Of a stretch of 64,000 bases of DNA, positions 23,926-37,700 are shown one piece after another. The stretch is from contig JAPXFQ010000344.1 of NCBI GenBank assembly GCA_028564705.1, positions 1,369,001-1,433,000 on the forward strand, written 5' to 3'. This DNA comes from Apricaphanius iberus. Taxonomy: Eukaryota > Chordata > Actinopteri > Cyprinodontiformes > Aphaniidae. The position numbers and the translations under genes were made by a program. The stretch's first letter is position 1. Each line of letters opens with the position of its first letter. Under the pieces are notes generated by a model. That model was not told the DNA's origin. It was given only the letters and a program-made list of their open reading frames with translations, and made no database searches.

Positions 23926-26070
23926 ATGAATATCCCAGCCTGCAGTGGTAAATAATCCTACCTTGAAAAACTTGCTGATTTACCTGAGCCAATGTTGGAA
24001 ACTGAATTTTAAGTCAGTCGGTTCTGTTATGAACCTTCTGCTTATCATTTTTTTTTCAACTCACAGCTGAGGTTGTAAAAGTATGAAGGTAGGCTGACAA
24101 TGGAGCTGAATCTGACAACCTGAAACTGAAATGTCAAGCTAACTTTTCTTCTTATCGTTTCTTTTTTGTTTGCTTGCTTTAACCTTCCCTTACATTTTAT
24201 CTTCTGTTCACCATTTAGTTTGTTTTTCTTTTAGTATTGATTTTTCTCCTTTTGTCTGCTTGAATATCTCTCCCCACATCAAATTCACTGGTCCAGTGGA
24301 GAGGAGGATCAGTCAAAGCACTCTATTCACATCATATCAAATCTGGCTTATTTTCTCTCATATCATCTCTCTTTCAAACTCTGGACCTCTTCCCTATATC
24401 AGCAGAGTCTCTTGTGGCCTGAAAACAGATCAGTGAATCAGTCTACTACACCCCATGCCCTCCCAATCTCTCTATTTTCCCTGTGATTTTATCTCAGCCT
24501 CAGCCAGCTCTGTCTCCTAAATGCTGGTGTGCCTATACTTTCTGCTTCTTTTATCTGTCTGTCTGTCTGTCCGTCTGTTTGTGTGGCTCACAGTGTCTCT
24601 CTGTTTAAGATGATCAGAGTATAAGTCAAATCCGGTGGGAAAAGAACAGTGTATTAACAAAGGCCAAAGCACCTGTGGGAATGATGACCACAGCAGAGAC
24701 TGGAGGCCAGTTGTGTCTGAATGAGTTTTCCACTGCTGGACATGAAGGAAAAAAAAAAAGAATTCTGCACAGTCAGAAACTAACTCCTGAGGTTGCAGAC
24801 AAATTTAGGAGAAAATTAAAGCCAGTGGGAGTGTTGTGATACTTAATGAAACCGTGATTGCTGTCTTTTCTTTCATCACAACTTCTGTTGAGCAAAGTCT
24901 TAGTGCCAAGAATAGTAGTGGCCTCAAACGGAGCTCCAGGTTGAATCATTGTGCTCACTGCAAAAAAAAAAAAAAAAAGTGTAATGTGATGTGCAGACTT
25001 CAAAGTACATATCTTGAAAGAGCAGTTTTTGGTTGAAATGCTAAGATGGCGAGATACGGGAAGCTGCAGCTGGTGTTCTTGTTTAAAGAAAACATCTAAT
25101 TCCCTTCGTTTGTAAAAATGTATCTCATAATTTTCATGCCGAGCCAAGCAGCAATTATTGCAGCGCAGTAACTAAGTTAAAAGATGACTTCTCTGGAGGA
25201 CAACCATGTAAACAACCTCTCATTTATAATTGAACACAGAGGCATGGTTCTGAGCTCATGAAGCTTCAAGGTATTGCATGATACCAGAAGCTACTGTTTT
25301 TGTAACTTTGCTTTAGATCTTTTGGCAAACCAAAAAAACAAACCAAAAACAAAACAAGGTTGTTGTTTTCTAGCTACAGTAAGACATCAAATATCAAATA
25401 CAGTTTATGTTACAAAGAAGCACTGGGCTGCAAACTGCTGTGCTGATGAAAATCCTCTAAGGGAAAATTAATGAGCAATTTTCTGATAGTAAAAACCCAT
25501 TATCCTTTGCAGGCATATTACCAACTGTTCATTCTATACCATTCACATTGGTGAGTTGTCTCAAAAGAATGCAGACTATTTTTACCTCTGGCTGATTTTT
25601 CTTTAATGAAAAAATGCTAAACTGATCAAATCAAAAGGGAAATATAAATTAATGAATAAATAATACCATGAATACATGATTTAGAAAAATATAAATACAT
25701 ATATACAGAGATTTGAAAAAAGGGAATCCATCATGAAAAGTAGAGAGTAAACCTAAATTAATTGGTTGTGTAACAAACAATTTATTTTTTAGTCCTTAAT
25801 AGCATGACTTTTAAAAGTCTTAAGAGGAATTTGCAAAAACATATTTCTGTTTGCCCTGATTTACAGGTAACCTTTAAAATCGTTTGGTGACTAAAGTTAC
25901 AATACCTTGTGTTTTGTTGTCAAAAAAAGACATGCTAAACAACTTATAGCAATCCACGGGAGGATTTCTATTTGCATTCACATGAACTCATTATTTAAAC
26001 TCATTAAACCATTTCACCAACCACGGTTATTTCTCAAAGTGAAAAAGAGACTAAGCATATGGCTGAAAAC
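23926..26070. other. Gene-free stretch
   Basis: No supported gene. A (TCTG)n microsatellite lies at 24551-24578 and an A run at 24961-24978. Confidence 0.45.
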
Positions 26071-26073
26071 ATA

Positions 26074-27552
26074 CAGTGGGGCAAAAAAGCACGTAGTCAG
26101 CCACCAATTGTGCAAGTTCTCCTATTTAAAAAGATGAGAGAGACCTTTAATTTTCATCATCAAATGTGAGAGACAAATTAGAAAAAACATTCCAGAAAAT
26201 CACTTAGTCTGTTTTAAAGGGTTTATTTGCAAATTATGGTGAAAAATAAATATTTGGTCAATTACAAAAGCTCCTCTTAATGCTTTGTTATATACTCTTT
26301 ATTGGTAATGCCAGAGTTCAAACATTTTCTGTTGGTCTTCACTAGGTTTTCACACACTATTGCTGGTATTTTTGGCCCATTCCTCCATGCAGATCTCCTC
26401 TAGAGCAATGATGTTTTGAGGCTGTCGCTGTGCAACATGGACATTCAACTTCCTCTAAAGATTTTCTATAGGGTTGAGATATGGAGACTGGCTTGGCCAC
26501 TCCAAAATCTTGAAATAATTCTTACAAAGCCACTCCTTTGTTACGCACAGTGTTCAATGCCCTTGCTGATGAAAGGAGGTTTTCACTTGAAATGTCACAA
26601 AATACGGCCCCATTCATTCTTTCCTTTACACAGATGAGTTTTCCTGGTTCTTTTACAGAAAAACAGCTCAAAAGCATGATGTTTCCACCCCCATGCTTCA
26701 CAGTAGGGTTGGGGTTCTTTCTCCTCCAAACAAGCAGAGGTTTTACCAAAAAGTTCTATTTTGGCTTCATCTGACCTTATGACATTTTCCAAATTCTGGA
26801 ATGTGCAAAGTATCTCTAGCAAACTTCAGACAGGCCTGGACATGTACAGGCTTAAGCAGGGGGACACATCTGGCACTGCAGGCAGCGTAGCATGTTATTG
26901 ATACTAGCCTTTGTTATATCTGGTCCCAGCTCTCTGCAGGTCATTCACTAGGTCCCCCTGTGTGGTTCTGGGATTTTTGCTCACCTTTCTTGTCAACGGT
27001 TTGATCTCACGGGGTGGGATCTTGCAAGGAGCCCCAGATCGAGGGAGATTATCAGTAGTCATGTATGTCTTCTGTTTTCTAATAATTGCTCCCATAGTTG
27101 ATTTTGTCACACCAAGCTGCTTAAATATTCCAGATTCAGTCTTCCCAGCCTGGTGCATGTCTACAATTTTGTTTCTCGTGTCTTGTAACAGCTCTTTGGT
27201 CTTTGTGATATTGGAGTTTAGAGTGTGACTGTTGGAGTTTGAGGACAGGAGTCTTTTATATGATAACGAGTTCAATCAGGTGCGATTAATAGGTGTAATG
27301 AATAAAGGACAGAGGATCCTCTTAAATTAGTTACTCTGAGAGCCAGAAATCTTGCTTGTTTTTAGTTGACCAAGTACTCATTTTTCACCGTAATTTGCAA
27401 ATGAATTCTTTAAAAATCATACAATGTGATTTTCTTTTCTCATTTCATAGTTGATGTATACCTATGATAAAAATTACAGGCCTCTCTCATCTTTTTAATT
27501 GGCAAAACGTGCACAACTAGTGGCTGACTAAATACTTTTTTGCCCCACTATG
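26074..27552 (-). mobile_element. Tc1-like transposon with terminal inverted repeats, decayed
   Basis: The left end CAGTGGGGCAAAAAAGCACG and the right end (TTTTTTGCCCCACTATG) are inverted copies, each flanked by TA. The transposase lies on the minus strand. The N-terminal paired helix-turn-helix region is open at 27275-26904 (IVDMHQAGKTESGIFKQLGV, then DNLPRSGAPCKIPPREIK). The DDE part is broken into frames at 26822-26522 (ENVIRSDEAKIELFGK). Sections in the middle are missing, for example around 26540-26560. The family occurs in many fishes. Confidence 0.85.
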
Positions 27553-28914
27553 TACTATATTGAAAAATCATTGCACAAAAAGATATACACGGTCAGACAA
27601 TGATATTAAAACTTTCCTGTTTTAGGTCATTTGTAATTAGCCAAATCCTTTATATTTTTTAAATGCCTGGATAATCAGAGGGAGACTTTTTAGAGGATTT
27701 TTTTTTTAAACGTTGAAATTCCGAAGTGTACATACTAATAGAATAACACATAAAAAACATATTGGCTCTAAAGGTATTTGTGTATTAATCAGGCTTAGGT
27801 ATTTTTCCATGCAGTACAGGAAAGATAAAAAAACACAAGGATAAATAAATGTATTTATTACTGCATTTATCCTGAGATTGAAATACACAGAGATGGATTC
27901 TAGTTAGAAATGTATTTGATTCTTAATGTTTTAATGGGTTTTGTATAAGACTTAAATACACACCCACAATTTTCAGGCTTATATCAGACATATGTTTGAC
28001 TTCCTGATGTTTTTCTTCCATATTTTACACAAAAAAAAATTTACTTTAAAAAATAACAATGACCAAGTGCCATATTGTATATTCAGATTGTAAATTTAAA
28101 TAACTTGGTAGTTATTGCAGAAACACACCCTTGGACTGACAGCAGCATATTTAAGGCCACATGGCATGATAAATGAGTCAGTCCACCTTCTAGGATATTA
28201 CCCTTTTTCTAAAGTGTCGCCTTTCATCCAGCTTTCCCTCAACCCGGTGCTTGAACACTATAAATACTAAAAGAGTGGCCAGCTTTTAAAGTTTACTAAC
28301 TGTTAACACCACCCTGACAGAACATTTTTGTTCTCCCCCATCTTTAGATAGCCAAGTTTGCACCAGAGCTGGGCTTGTGACAGGGACACATTCATCATAT
28401 AATAAAGCGATGCAAGCTGGTACGAGACACCAAAATAAAACTCAAATATGAGAATATGAGCATACTGAAGAGGAACGGTTGTTATTTCAGGGTTATTTCT
28501 TTGGCTTCATTGCCAATTATAAACACAAATGTTTTATCTCTTGCTGGAAACAGTTCAGCATACTAGGCAAAAAAAGAAAAGGAAAAGAAAAATTAAAAAG
28601 GCAATACTTATCATCAAAAAATATTTTCCATTTAATAACATATTTAGAATTAGACATTTAAATGGGATCTTTAGATAAGATGAGCCACTTAAAGTTTTAG
28701 CCTTCCTGACCTTTTAATTTTGTAAAGATAATGTCCACAAAATATTTCCAATTGCTGGCATGAGTTATCTCAAAAAAATATATATATATATATATTGGAT
28801 TGGTCTACAGTTTCCAGAAGGTGGCCAAATTTACCCGATGTCACCAAACAGAAAAACAAAATCACATAGATTTAAAATGCACTTTTGTTTAATGTGAAAA
28901 AATGTGCCTCACAA
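27553..28914. other. Gene-free stretch downstream of znfx1
   Basis: AT-rich, with a TA microsatellite at 28779-28795. No coding motif was recognised. Confidence 0.45.
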
Positions 28915-29318
28915 CTAATTTTTATTTATAAATACCTCACGGTTCACAGAAGCTACTAACATACAAAAAAAATTTAAAATCCTTCATACATAAGTATTTA
29001 ATGTTTCATATCTTATTAAGGAACTCTTATAGATGCACTTTCTAAAAATACATCCTGGGGTTTTGAAGGATCAAATGTTTAACTTATTTTTTCCAGTTTA
29101 TTTCACATGGACAGAACAAGAAGCAGAATGAAAAGCTTTTTAAAAAAAATTATTGAAAGAATTTCACAACAAAGTTTCATGCAAGAAGAAAGCTACATTG
29201 ACTTTTGTGAAAGCTACTTCCTACGTGTTAAACAAAGATCCCAGTATTCAGCACAGGTGATTACAAGAGGTTTCCCATTTGAGTAAATACAACATTATGA
29301 TTTCTCTTACATTGATTT
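28915..29318 (-). terminator. znfx1 3' UTR with candidate polyadenylation signals
   Basis: Downstream of the stop codon on the minus strand, AATAAA-type hexamers (TTTATT on the plus strand) occur near 29098-29103 and 28919-28926. I cannot tell which is used. No coding sequence is visible beyond. Confidence 0.45.
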
Positions 29319-31766
29319 TTAGAAGTCCTGCAGATCAAAGTTCTGAAGATTATTAGCTTCAGACCAGGCAGAATGCTGGGATCCATCCATTTCTGTGGCA
29401 ACCTGGTTGCCACTGTCCAGTCTATGATTTATACCACCAATAGATGCTTTGCAATCAGGACAATTTGATCTCTGATTAGCTCCTCCACACTCTGTAATAA
29501 CATAGACATGGCCATTAGGGCATTTGTGCCAGTGACCCGGAGGCATTTTCATTGCTGAGACAATCATCTTTCTCTCTTCTTCACTGATCCCCAAGCCCGT
29601 GACCGGCAACTTTTCATCCAGACTCTTTAAGGATTCTTTTACATTTAGTTGATCTAGCTCAGTGAACTGCCCAGGTCTCTCCAAGGCTTGTCTTATATCT
29701 TGAACTTCAGACTGTATCTTCCTCATCTGGCCTTTTGAGTCAGCAAAGTGGCAACGGATGTTGAGTTCAGCCAATAAGTTGAGTCTTTGTAGCTCTCTCT
29801 GCAAATCAGAGACTTGTTGGTCTGTGAACTTTTGGTTTGCGTTATTGAGCCAGGACATGAACTGTTTGACACTCTCCCAAAACATGTAGCCATCTGTGGA
29901 TGTCATTTGTTCCCTTTCAACTTTTAGAAGCTTTGCAACTCTTATCAGAAAATCAATCTTGTTTTCCAAGATCCACAGATCATTTGCAGTGAGATACGTT
30001 TTTCGAAGTTTTTCTTCGATCTCAATATACTCCTTTTGCACATACATTTCCCCAATGTTTTGATTTTCTAGCCATTGATTTAGAAGTGTCCCTCTTTTTT
30101 CGTCAATATCACACTGCCTTCCATTTATCTTCTCCTTTACCATCTCTATCTCAGCCAGACTGCGGTTAATGTGTGATCCATAGCGCAGATTCTTACGTAT
30201 TGGAGTTTTACACCTGGGACATTCTTTTAGCTTTATTGCTACCTGCTCTTCTTCAGGTCCCTGGCTGGCATCAGACATCCACTGGTCCATGGCTGTATAT
30301 TCAAAGATGTGTCCACAGTCTTCCAACTGAATAAAATGAGCATCGGGTTCATCTTCAGTGCCAAAGAATATCTCTGAAACGTCGTCATGGTCGCAGAGGC
30401 GACATTTGTCCGGACATTTGTCCCCACAAAGACCAATGCATGGATGGCCACACTTTAGGGTCTTTCTACAAGGTTCGGTGCAAGGTGGACGATCACATGG
30501 CTGGTGGCAAAGTTTACTGCAACTATAGTGAGGGCACTGCCAGTCACACGGCTCAATACAAGGGGCACATAGTTGTCCACACTGCCTCATACAGTTACTG
30601 TGAACACAGCAGTTCTCACAGGGCCTCTGACAGGGGGGGCAATCACGGGTGCATGGTTCCATACACTTGTGAGAGCAGATCAGGAGACGTTCACATCGTC
30701 GAGGGCAGGGGATGTGGAAGCGCCCCTGGTAACACTTGCTACAGGTACCTCGGCAGGTATGTCCACATTTTAACTGGTGGTTACACTGTGCCCTACACTC
30801 AGGCTGCTCTTTGATTGTTTGATAAAAGCAATTCCCTAACTGGCTGTGTCCACAACTAAGTTTTAATGTGACTGTCACTATGCATTTGGTGCTGCATGGT
30901 TTCCCACAGACTGAATCACACTGATGTCCACAGGGAAGCAGCTTCTGGCAAGGCATCTGGCATATAAAGGTGTCTGGATCCTGGTGACAAGGAACCATTT
31001 GTGTGTGCTGACACTGAGGTATGAACTTCTCAACCTTCACTGGACATTTCTTTGGACATATCTGATAGCACTGACGTGTGCACTTGTGTCCATCAGTACA
31101 TAAAATCTTCTCACATTTCTTGATACAGTTAAACTCCTTGTGCTCTGGGTCATAAGGATGACAGACTCTAGTGCAAACATGGCCACAATCCAAACGAAAC
31201 TGGCAAGGCTGGGTGCATCCTCCCTCAGGCGCCTGTTTGAAATCCTCAGCGTTAGAAGCATTGACCTGTCGATTTGGATGATTCTGACAGCACAGCATAA
31301 GAGCTCTCCCAAGTTGCTCCTTCTCCCTCAAGGTGTGGAATATATTGCGCCAAAGGTCAACTCTGCTCAGGATCTCGCCATTGCCGATACAGTAAAGGCC
31401 TTTCTTGGCACGTGACAAAGCTACACAGACACGATTGGGAATGTTTAAAAAGCCAACTTTTCCTTGTGGGTTGCTACGTACAAGAGACAACAAAATAATG
31501 TCGTTTTCTTCTCCCTGATACTTGTCTACCACATGTACTTTGACCCCTGAGAAGTCACTAGCAGGCATTTGTTTACGCAGACAGTGAAGCTGGCCGGTGT
31601 AGGTCGTAAGTATAGTAATTTGTTCTGGTTTGTAATCTTGGAGAAGAAGGTACCGGCACAGAGCAACAACAAACTTTGCCTCATGACTGTTCTGATGGCT
31701 CTTTCCATCTTTGATCTCCTCCTCTGGGTGGTTGTGCTCCAAAAAGAATAGATTTGTTTTCAGCCC
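29319..31766 (-). CDS. znfx1: znfx1 last coding exon: helicase C-terminal lobe, NF-X1 zinc-finger array and RZ finger
   Basis: This single exon of 815 codons (residues about 1091-1905) carries the second RecA lobe (AAA_12 type) with motifs around [19 protein letters not shown] and VALSRAKKG. It then carries repeated CGHxC/CxxxC modules typical of NF-X1 zinc fingers, an acidic/helical linker, and a last Cys/His finger that starts HWHKCPNGH and ends CPDC. The last motif matches the RZ fold also found in RNF213. The acceptor is ACAG followed by GGGCTG at 31766. The antisense strand holds several open frames (for example 30440-30814 plus), which are shadows of the cysteine codons. Confidence 0.95.
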   Translation of the reverse strand, partial: GLKTNLFFLEHNHPEEEIKDGKSHQNSHEAKFVVALCRYLLLQDYKPEQITILTTYTGQLHCLRKQMPASDFSGVKVHVVDKYQGEENDIILLSLVRSNPQGKVGFLNIPNRVCVALSRAKKGLYCIGNGEILSRVDLWRNIFHTLREKEQLGRALMLCCQNHPNRQVNASNAEDFKQAPEGGCTQPCQFRLDCGHVCTRVCHPYDPEHKEFNCIKKCEKILCTDGHKCTRQCYQICPKKCPVKVEKFIPQCQHTQMVPCHQDPDTFICQMPCQKLLPCGHQCDSVCGKPCSTKCIVTVTLKLSCGHSQLGNCFYQTIKEQPECRAQCNHQLKCGHTCRGTCSKCYQGRFHIPCPRRCERLLICSHKCMEPCTRDCPPCQRPCENCCVHSNCMRQCGQLCAPCIEPCDWQCPHYSCSKLCHQPCDRPPCTEPCRKTLKCGHPCIGLCGDKCPDKCRLCDHDDVSEIFFGTEDEPDAHFIQLEDCGHIFEYTAMDQWMSDASQGPEEEQVAIKLKECPRCKTPIRKNLRYGSHINRSLAEIEMVKEKINGRQCDIDEKRGTLLNQWLENQNIGEMYVQKEYIEIEEKLRKTYLTANDLWILENKIDFLIRVAKLLKVEREQMTSTDGYMFWESVKQFMSWLNNANQKFTDQQVSDLQRELQRLNLLAELNIRCHFADSKGQMRKIQSEVQDIRQALERPGQFTELDQLNVKESLKSLDEKLPVTGLGISEEERKMIVSAMKMPPGHWHKCPNGHVYVITECGGANQRSNCPDCKASIGGINHRLDSGNQVATEMDGSQHSAWSEANNLQNFDLQDF

Positions 31767-34700
31767 CTGTTAAATTAAAAGGAAACCACATCATAATATT
31801 CTTAAGTATATAGCATGTCAGTTTCACTCAACTTAAAACTTTAGAAAAATCTCTCACAATTAGGGATATCTTTATTCATGAGGGTGACTAACGGTATGTT
31901 TATTGGTTCAAATGAGCAGAAAAACAAATCACTGGAGAGGAGAAAATGCTTCAGTACCTTGATGTTTTCATACTCAAAGACAGAGGGATGGTTATCCAAC
32001 TCTGAGTAGATGTGTGGGGTTAGAAGACAAGCAATCTCTGGCCTCATACGATGCTGAAGAGCAAAACACAACAATTAAAAAAAGCATACTTTGGCTGAGA
32101 TTAAAAACTGTTTCAAATTCAACTAATTTTGGGTTTAATTCACACTAAAAGTGAAATAATAAATAAAAAATCAAACCTGAAAGTTGAGTCTCACGTAAGG
32201 TAAACCCATGTTCACCAGCCTCTCAAACATAGACATCTCCAGGCTGAAGTTTTTAGCAAGCTCATAAACTGTGGCACTGGGTCTCAGCTAAGAATAAAAC
32301 AGAAAGTTACAGGTAAATTATTCTCTTGCACACTTTAAATACAGGTTTCTGTGAGCTTTCCTTGTATTTTAAGGGTTAATCTTTGTTGATTTTTTAAAAA
32401 TTCTTACTTATTTCCAACTAAAGAGTTATTTATATTATCTAATTTTAAAGTTTTTTTTTATCCTAAAAGTATTGTTTATCTTTTTGATTTATGAATAGCT
32501 ATTGTACATTTTTCTGAGTTAAATATACAGTCCAGACCAAAAGTTTGGACATAGCTTCTCATTCAATGCATTTTCTTTATTTGCATGACTACATTGTAGA
32601 TTCTCAATTAAGGGCATCAAAACTATGAAAGAACGCATAATGTGTGGAGTTACTGTATGTACATAAACAAAAAAGGTGAAATAACTGAATACATGTGTTA
32701 TATTTTAGATTCCTCAAAGTAGCCACCCTTTGCTATGATTACTGCTTTACATTCCCTTGAGCTTCCAGAGTTAGTCACCAGAAATGGTTTTCCAACAGTC
32801 TTGAAGGAGTTCCCAGAGATGCTTAGTAGTTGTTGGCCCTTTTTCCTTCACTCTGTGGTTCAGCTTGTGAGGCCAGGTTATTTCCCATTTTTTATGTAAA
32901 AGTACTACATAATTCCATATGTGTCCATTCATAGTTTTGATGCCTTCAGTGTGAATCTACAATGAAAATAGTCATGAAAATAAAGAAAACGCACTGAATG
33001 AGAAGGTGTATCCAAACTTTTGGTCTGTACAGTAATTTATATATTTATATATATATATATTAGGGCCGGGACTCGATTCAAATTTTTAAATCAATTAATT
33101 ACAGGCTTTGTAATTAATTAATCGCATTTTAATTGCACATAAATATTTGACCTGAGAAAAGAGAATTCTCATCAAATGGATTTTTAGTATTGATTTTAGA
33201 CTAATCAATAAATGCATAAGTTTAAATTATCAGAAAAAAAACCCATAATTCTGTCACAACACCGATAAGAGAATGAATCATGGAGAAAGCGGAAATGTCT
33301 TTCAGATAGAAATAGATAAATTAACACTGTGATGACCAGGAAGCTGCAGGGCACCACCGTCATGCCTCCTTGCAGAGCTGTGGAGGATGAAATCCCTCTC
33401 GTGGAATGAGTTCTGAGATTCTCCGGAGGATCTAGCCCAGAAGAAATATACGTTTCCTCTGTAATGCACAAACAGACGCTAGAAGCAGCGCAGTGCAGCC
33501 GTGTGCGCCACGTAACACGAGAGCGCACGCACGGGACAGAGTACATGAGACCGTTCTGTCACCAAAACCTTCATGACAGGAAGAAATAGCTGTAGCATAA
33601 GTTTTAACTGTAGTGAAAGCTACATTCCTGTCCATCAGCTGCTGGAGGAACGACAGCATGCGGCTTAGCGGACATGAAACGGGATCTGCGCCTTTCTCTG
33701 TGCACCAGCGCTGGAAGGCTGTGGTGCATAAATAGGTGCGATTAAAATGTGTTAAAAAAATTTAATGCGTTATCTTATGCGTTATATATCATATATATTA
33801 CAAGACAATTTTTTTTACATTTTTGAGTCAGTCTCTCCAATTTCTAAAAATAATTATGGGTACATTCATACCTGTCCAGTAACCTCGGTTTCGTTTGGGG
33901 ACCAAAATTGCAACATGCAGAGTTGTTGTTGAAAGGTTGTTATGCTTGCATTTAGCCAGAATGTCCCACGCTATAGTCAGTGTCCTGCTTTTTGTGAGGT
34001 CCTGGTCCACTTGCAAATGACATATGCAATCAGACCACACCAGGGTTCATGTCAACCAAACCGAGACTTAGGTTTTTGGACACACAAGAGTTCACTTGTT
34101 TGGTTTGCTTCCTAATTTAATTGTCCATTCAAACCTCCCAAAATCAACTGGACTTCGGGGGCAACCAATCTACAGTTCGGTTAAAAGTAGGTATTAAGTA
34201 CGGCTGGTGTGAATGAAAGTATTTCGATATGTTTTAGAGTTTCTACTTTTAAAATCTTTTCTGTTGTGCTTGTCTGCTTAAAACATTCATTTTAAAGCTC
34301 TGGAAAGCACTGTGTGTCTGATCAATTTATCTGATTGAATGTGATACATATTTATGTTTCAAAAGGTAAAAATACTTTTTTGTTTTAATCAGATTAAGCC
34401 TCTCCTTTCAGCTGTGATTAGATAAAAAAAAAGAGATTTATTTACTCAGTTGGTATCTTCAGTAGAAGCTTATGATTATCTACATCCACCCATGATTGTT
34501 ATTCTAAGTGCTCAATCCACTTGCAACAGTTTTTAGTGAGAATTTGTTTGAAGCTTTACAGATGAAGTGAAAAGAATACTAATCCTAGAGCTGGTATTTG
34601 AATTTTGTGTGTTGGGTTGACAGCACAGGAATATAAAAATTATAAAATGTTTCTAAACTTTTTTTCCCCCCACTGTTAGCTTATGTGTGTTCATCTAAGT

Positions 34701-37700
34701 GTCTGTGTATATTGTTGCAAACCTAATTTGGCTGGATGACAGAGTGTGGTTGTGCAAGTACAGTATGTGGGAGGGGTGTGGAGGAGGCAAGACAAATTCT
34801 AGTAAAAATGTGAAGCATTGTGTTCTGCTCGATTCAACACCAAACCTGTGATTAATGAATAACACTACAATGCCAAAACTTATTTTACTTGGAAAGTGTG
34901 AAGCAGCTATTTCCATTGCATGCATGGATTCAGGTTTGGTTTCTGCAAAAACAAGAGTCCAAACACCTGTTTTTAAAAGTTGAGGTGAATGTCAGATAGC
35001 TTATACCCTTTGCAAGAGAAAACCAAGACCAATCTGAGCCGTCAGAAAATCTTACCTTTTTCCTTACTGATTTAACTACCCTTATTTTGTAAATTATCCA
35101 GAAATAACATGTTAAGCTTATTTGTTTATCTTACTTTCAGTAAAACTTTTAGTACCTTAGGTTTGTTAATACACACAAATCCATGAATAAACTGGGAGAC
35201 GTGCGCAAAGATTGGTTTACAGCAGACTGAAGTTACATAGCAAGATGAGGTCTGGACAGAATATTTAGACATTTGATAGAACTGTGTGTAGTTGTGATCA
35301 CATGCCACAGATTGCTAGACAGGCTGCCTGCCCATATGTGCTTGGCAGGCCTTGACAAGTTGTTGTATAATAGTCTACTGATGTCCAGAATATCACTCCT
35401 CACTAATCTCTCCTCTTTCCTGTGATGGTTTGCTCAGAATTTCAGTTTTCAACTATAATTTTATGTCTGCCATACCCTCAAGGAACATAGGGAGCAAAAC
35501 AATTTCACTAAATCATTGACTCAGCAACTCCATGTTTAAAACTTTCCCCAAGAAATCTAAGTAGGATAACTTCTATCAGGTAGTAGCAGCATGGTAATGG
35601 TTTGCATCAGTAAAAAAAAAAAAATTAATAATCTGTGATGCTGAGTTTAACTAGACACAACACTTCTATTGTTTTAGAAATTGCTTGATTTGTGAGCTCG
35701 TACCTGCTGGTGGTCTCCAATGAGAATGAGGTGTTGGCAGGCTTTGCTCAACGTAGTGATGGTGTGGGCTTCCAGAACCTCTGCAGCCTCTTCAACCACC
35801 ACAAGACACGGACGTACTTCCTGCAGAGCTTTACGGAACTTAGCCGCCCCAGTTGTTGTCATGCCAATCACCTAGAAAGAATATAGTAGATGCATCAACT
35901 ACGATTAACTTCTGTGGTCATAAAAACAATTTAATAACTGTCAATGACATAAAATAAAAATGTGGTAATACAGGCTACTAATCAATGACACATTGTGCTC
36001 GTATTTCCACATAAAATATTTGTTTCAACAATTTAACAATCTAGTAATTCTATACCGTTGCTTTCTTGAGGACATGAAGGTTCTCCTGTTGTTTAACATC
36101 AGCCAGTCTGTCCACTGCGTTTTGATACGCCTGCTCATACTCCAGGGTTTGGGTACGGAGCTCTATTCTGTACCGCGTAACCCACAACCTGCACCAGTAA
36201 GCAGACAAAATGCAAAACACGTGTAAGCTTTAAACCTTTAGTTTTCAGGACCAGTTTTCAGTGAGTTGGTTAAAGCAATTTTATCCAGATCTGAACTACT
36301 GCCGATTCCCGCAGATTATACAGAAAGACAACAAAGGACACTGTATAATTCCATTCTTAGACGATGATATAAAAAGGCCACTGTGGTCAGAATGGAGAGC
36401 AATTTTAAAAGGTTATAATACAGGTAAAATAAATGATGACACATATTTATACAGATTTCAGGGCTCGACCTAAAGTAAAGTTTATTGGGAGTAAACTTTG
36501 AATTTTGCATGTATGACAGAATCATTGGAATTAAATTAATACTGTATTGATTAAAACTGTTAAAATAAAATAAACATTTTGGAGAGTTATTAATAGTAGT
36601 TTTCACCCCCATTAATAATGGCAGCATAAAAAACAAATTAAAACAAAATAAATCTTCTGCGTGAGGTTAAGATATGTAAAGAAAAAAAAAAACTAGGAGG
36701 GTATATTTGTAATTATCCTTTTTTTGCTGAAATACATAAATGACTGCCTAATGACAACAGTGAATTGAATTTATATGAGTAGAAGAGGGCCACCTATAAT
36801 TGAAGAAATTGAGAAATATGAGATCAGCATAGTTTATTTGTAGATAAAAGTTATTAGTCAAGACTTATTTACAATTGTTATAAACCTAGACTTTGAAATC
36901 AAAGCATAGAGCATTACATGTAGGTTTTTTTTTTCCGTCTACAGAAGGAAAATACATGTGCATGTCCACTGCCGGTAGTTAGAAATGGGAATCAAAGGAA
37001 AAATTAATCCACTTCATACTGAGTTGAAAACAAAATGTGATCTTTGTGAGAAAGCAGACTATATATGCAATTACGTTGTTTATAACTTATTTATAAAAAT
37101 AACATTACAAAATACTGACAATTTTTTGTGCATCATACATGAATTGTATGCCCACTAGTTTGCAGTATCTAGTAGGTAAACAATTACAAAAAGGTAATGT
37201 ATCTCCCAAAGAAGAAAATGCAAAAACCAATTGGTTTTTAATGATCATTATGATCCCGAAGTCCTGTCTTCCTAGTATCAGAAGCTTGCAGTTACAACTT
37301 GGCTCTCTGGGTTACATTTCTTTATTTTTTTTTTTTTTTACAGATTATTTGACTTAATTATACCTTCTGGGAGCATACTTCTGCAAGCACAAGTTTGGTT
37401 AGGGAATAATGGAAATAAAGCAGAACACTGAACAAATTGATAGGGTGGGCGGTTGAAACATGAAAAACTACAACAGAGATATGCGCTAAACAAAAAGAAA
37501 AGGTATATGGTGAGCAAAAGAAATTAAACTGGAAATGCAGACTAACCGGTAAAGCCTCCATCTGTCTTCCAGATTTAGACTCCAAACGTCAAAAACATTC
37601 TGCTCCTCTTGCTCAGTCATAGTTGAGCTCTTGCCGAGCTCTTTTCTGATTTTGTTTTTCAGCTTCTTCCGCTGGCCCGGTTGCATCTGGTCAGATAAAA

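Noticed and set aside
30440..30814. A 124-codon plus-strand frame over the znfx1 zinc-finger exon
   Set aside because: It is antisense to a strongly conserved cysteine-rich exon. Open antisense frames arise from its codon pattern and show no domain of their own.
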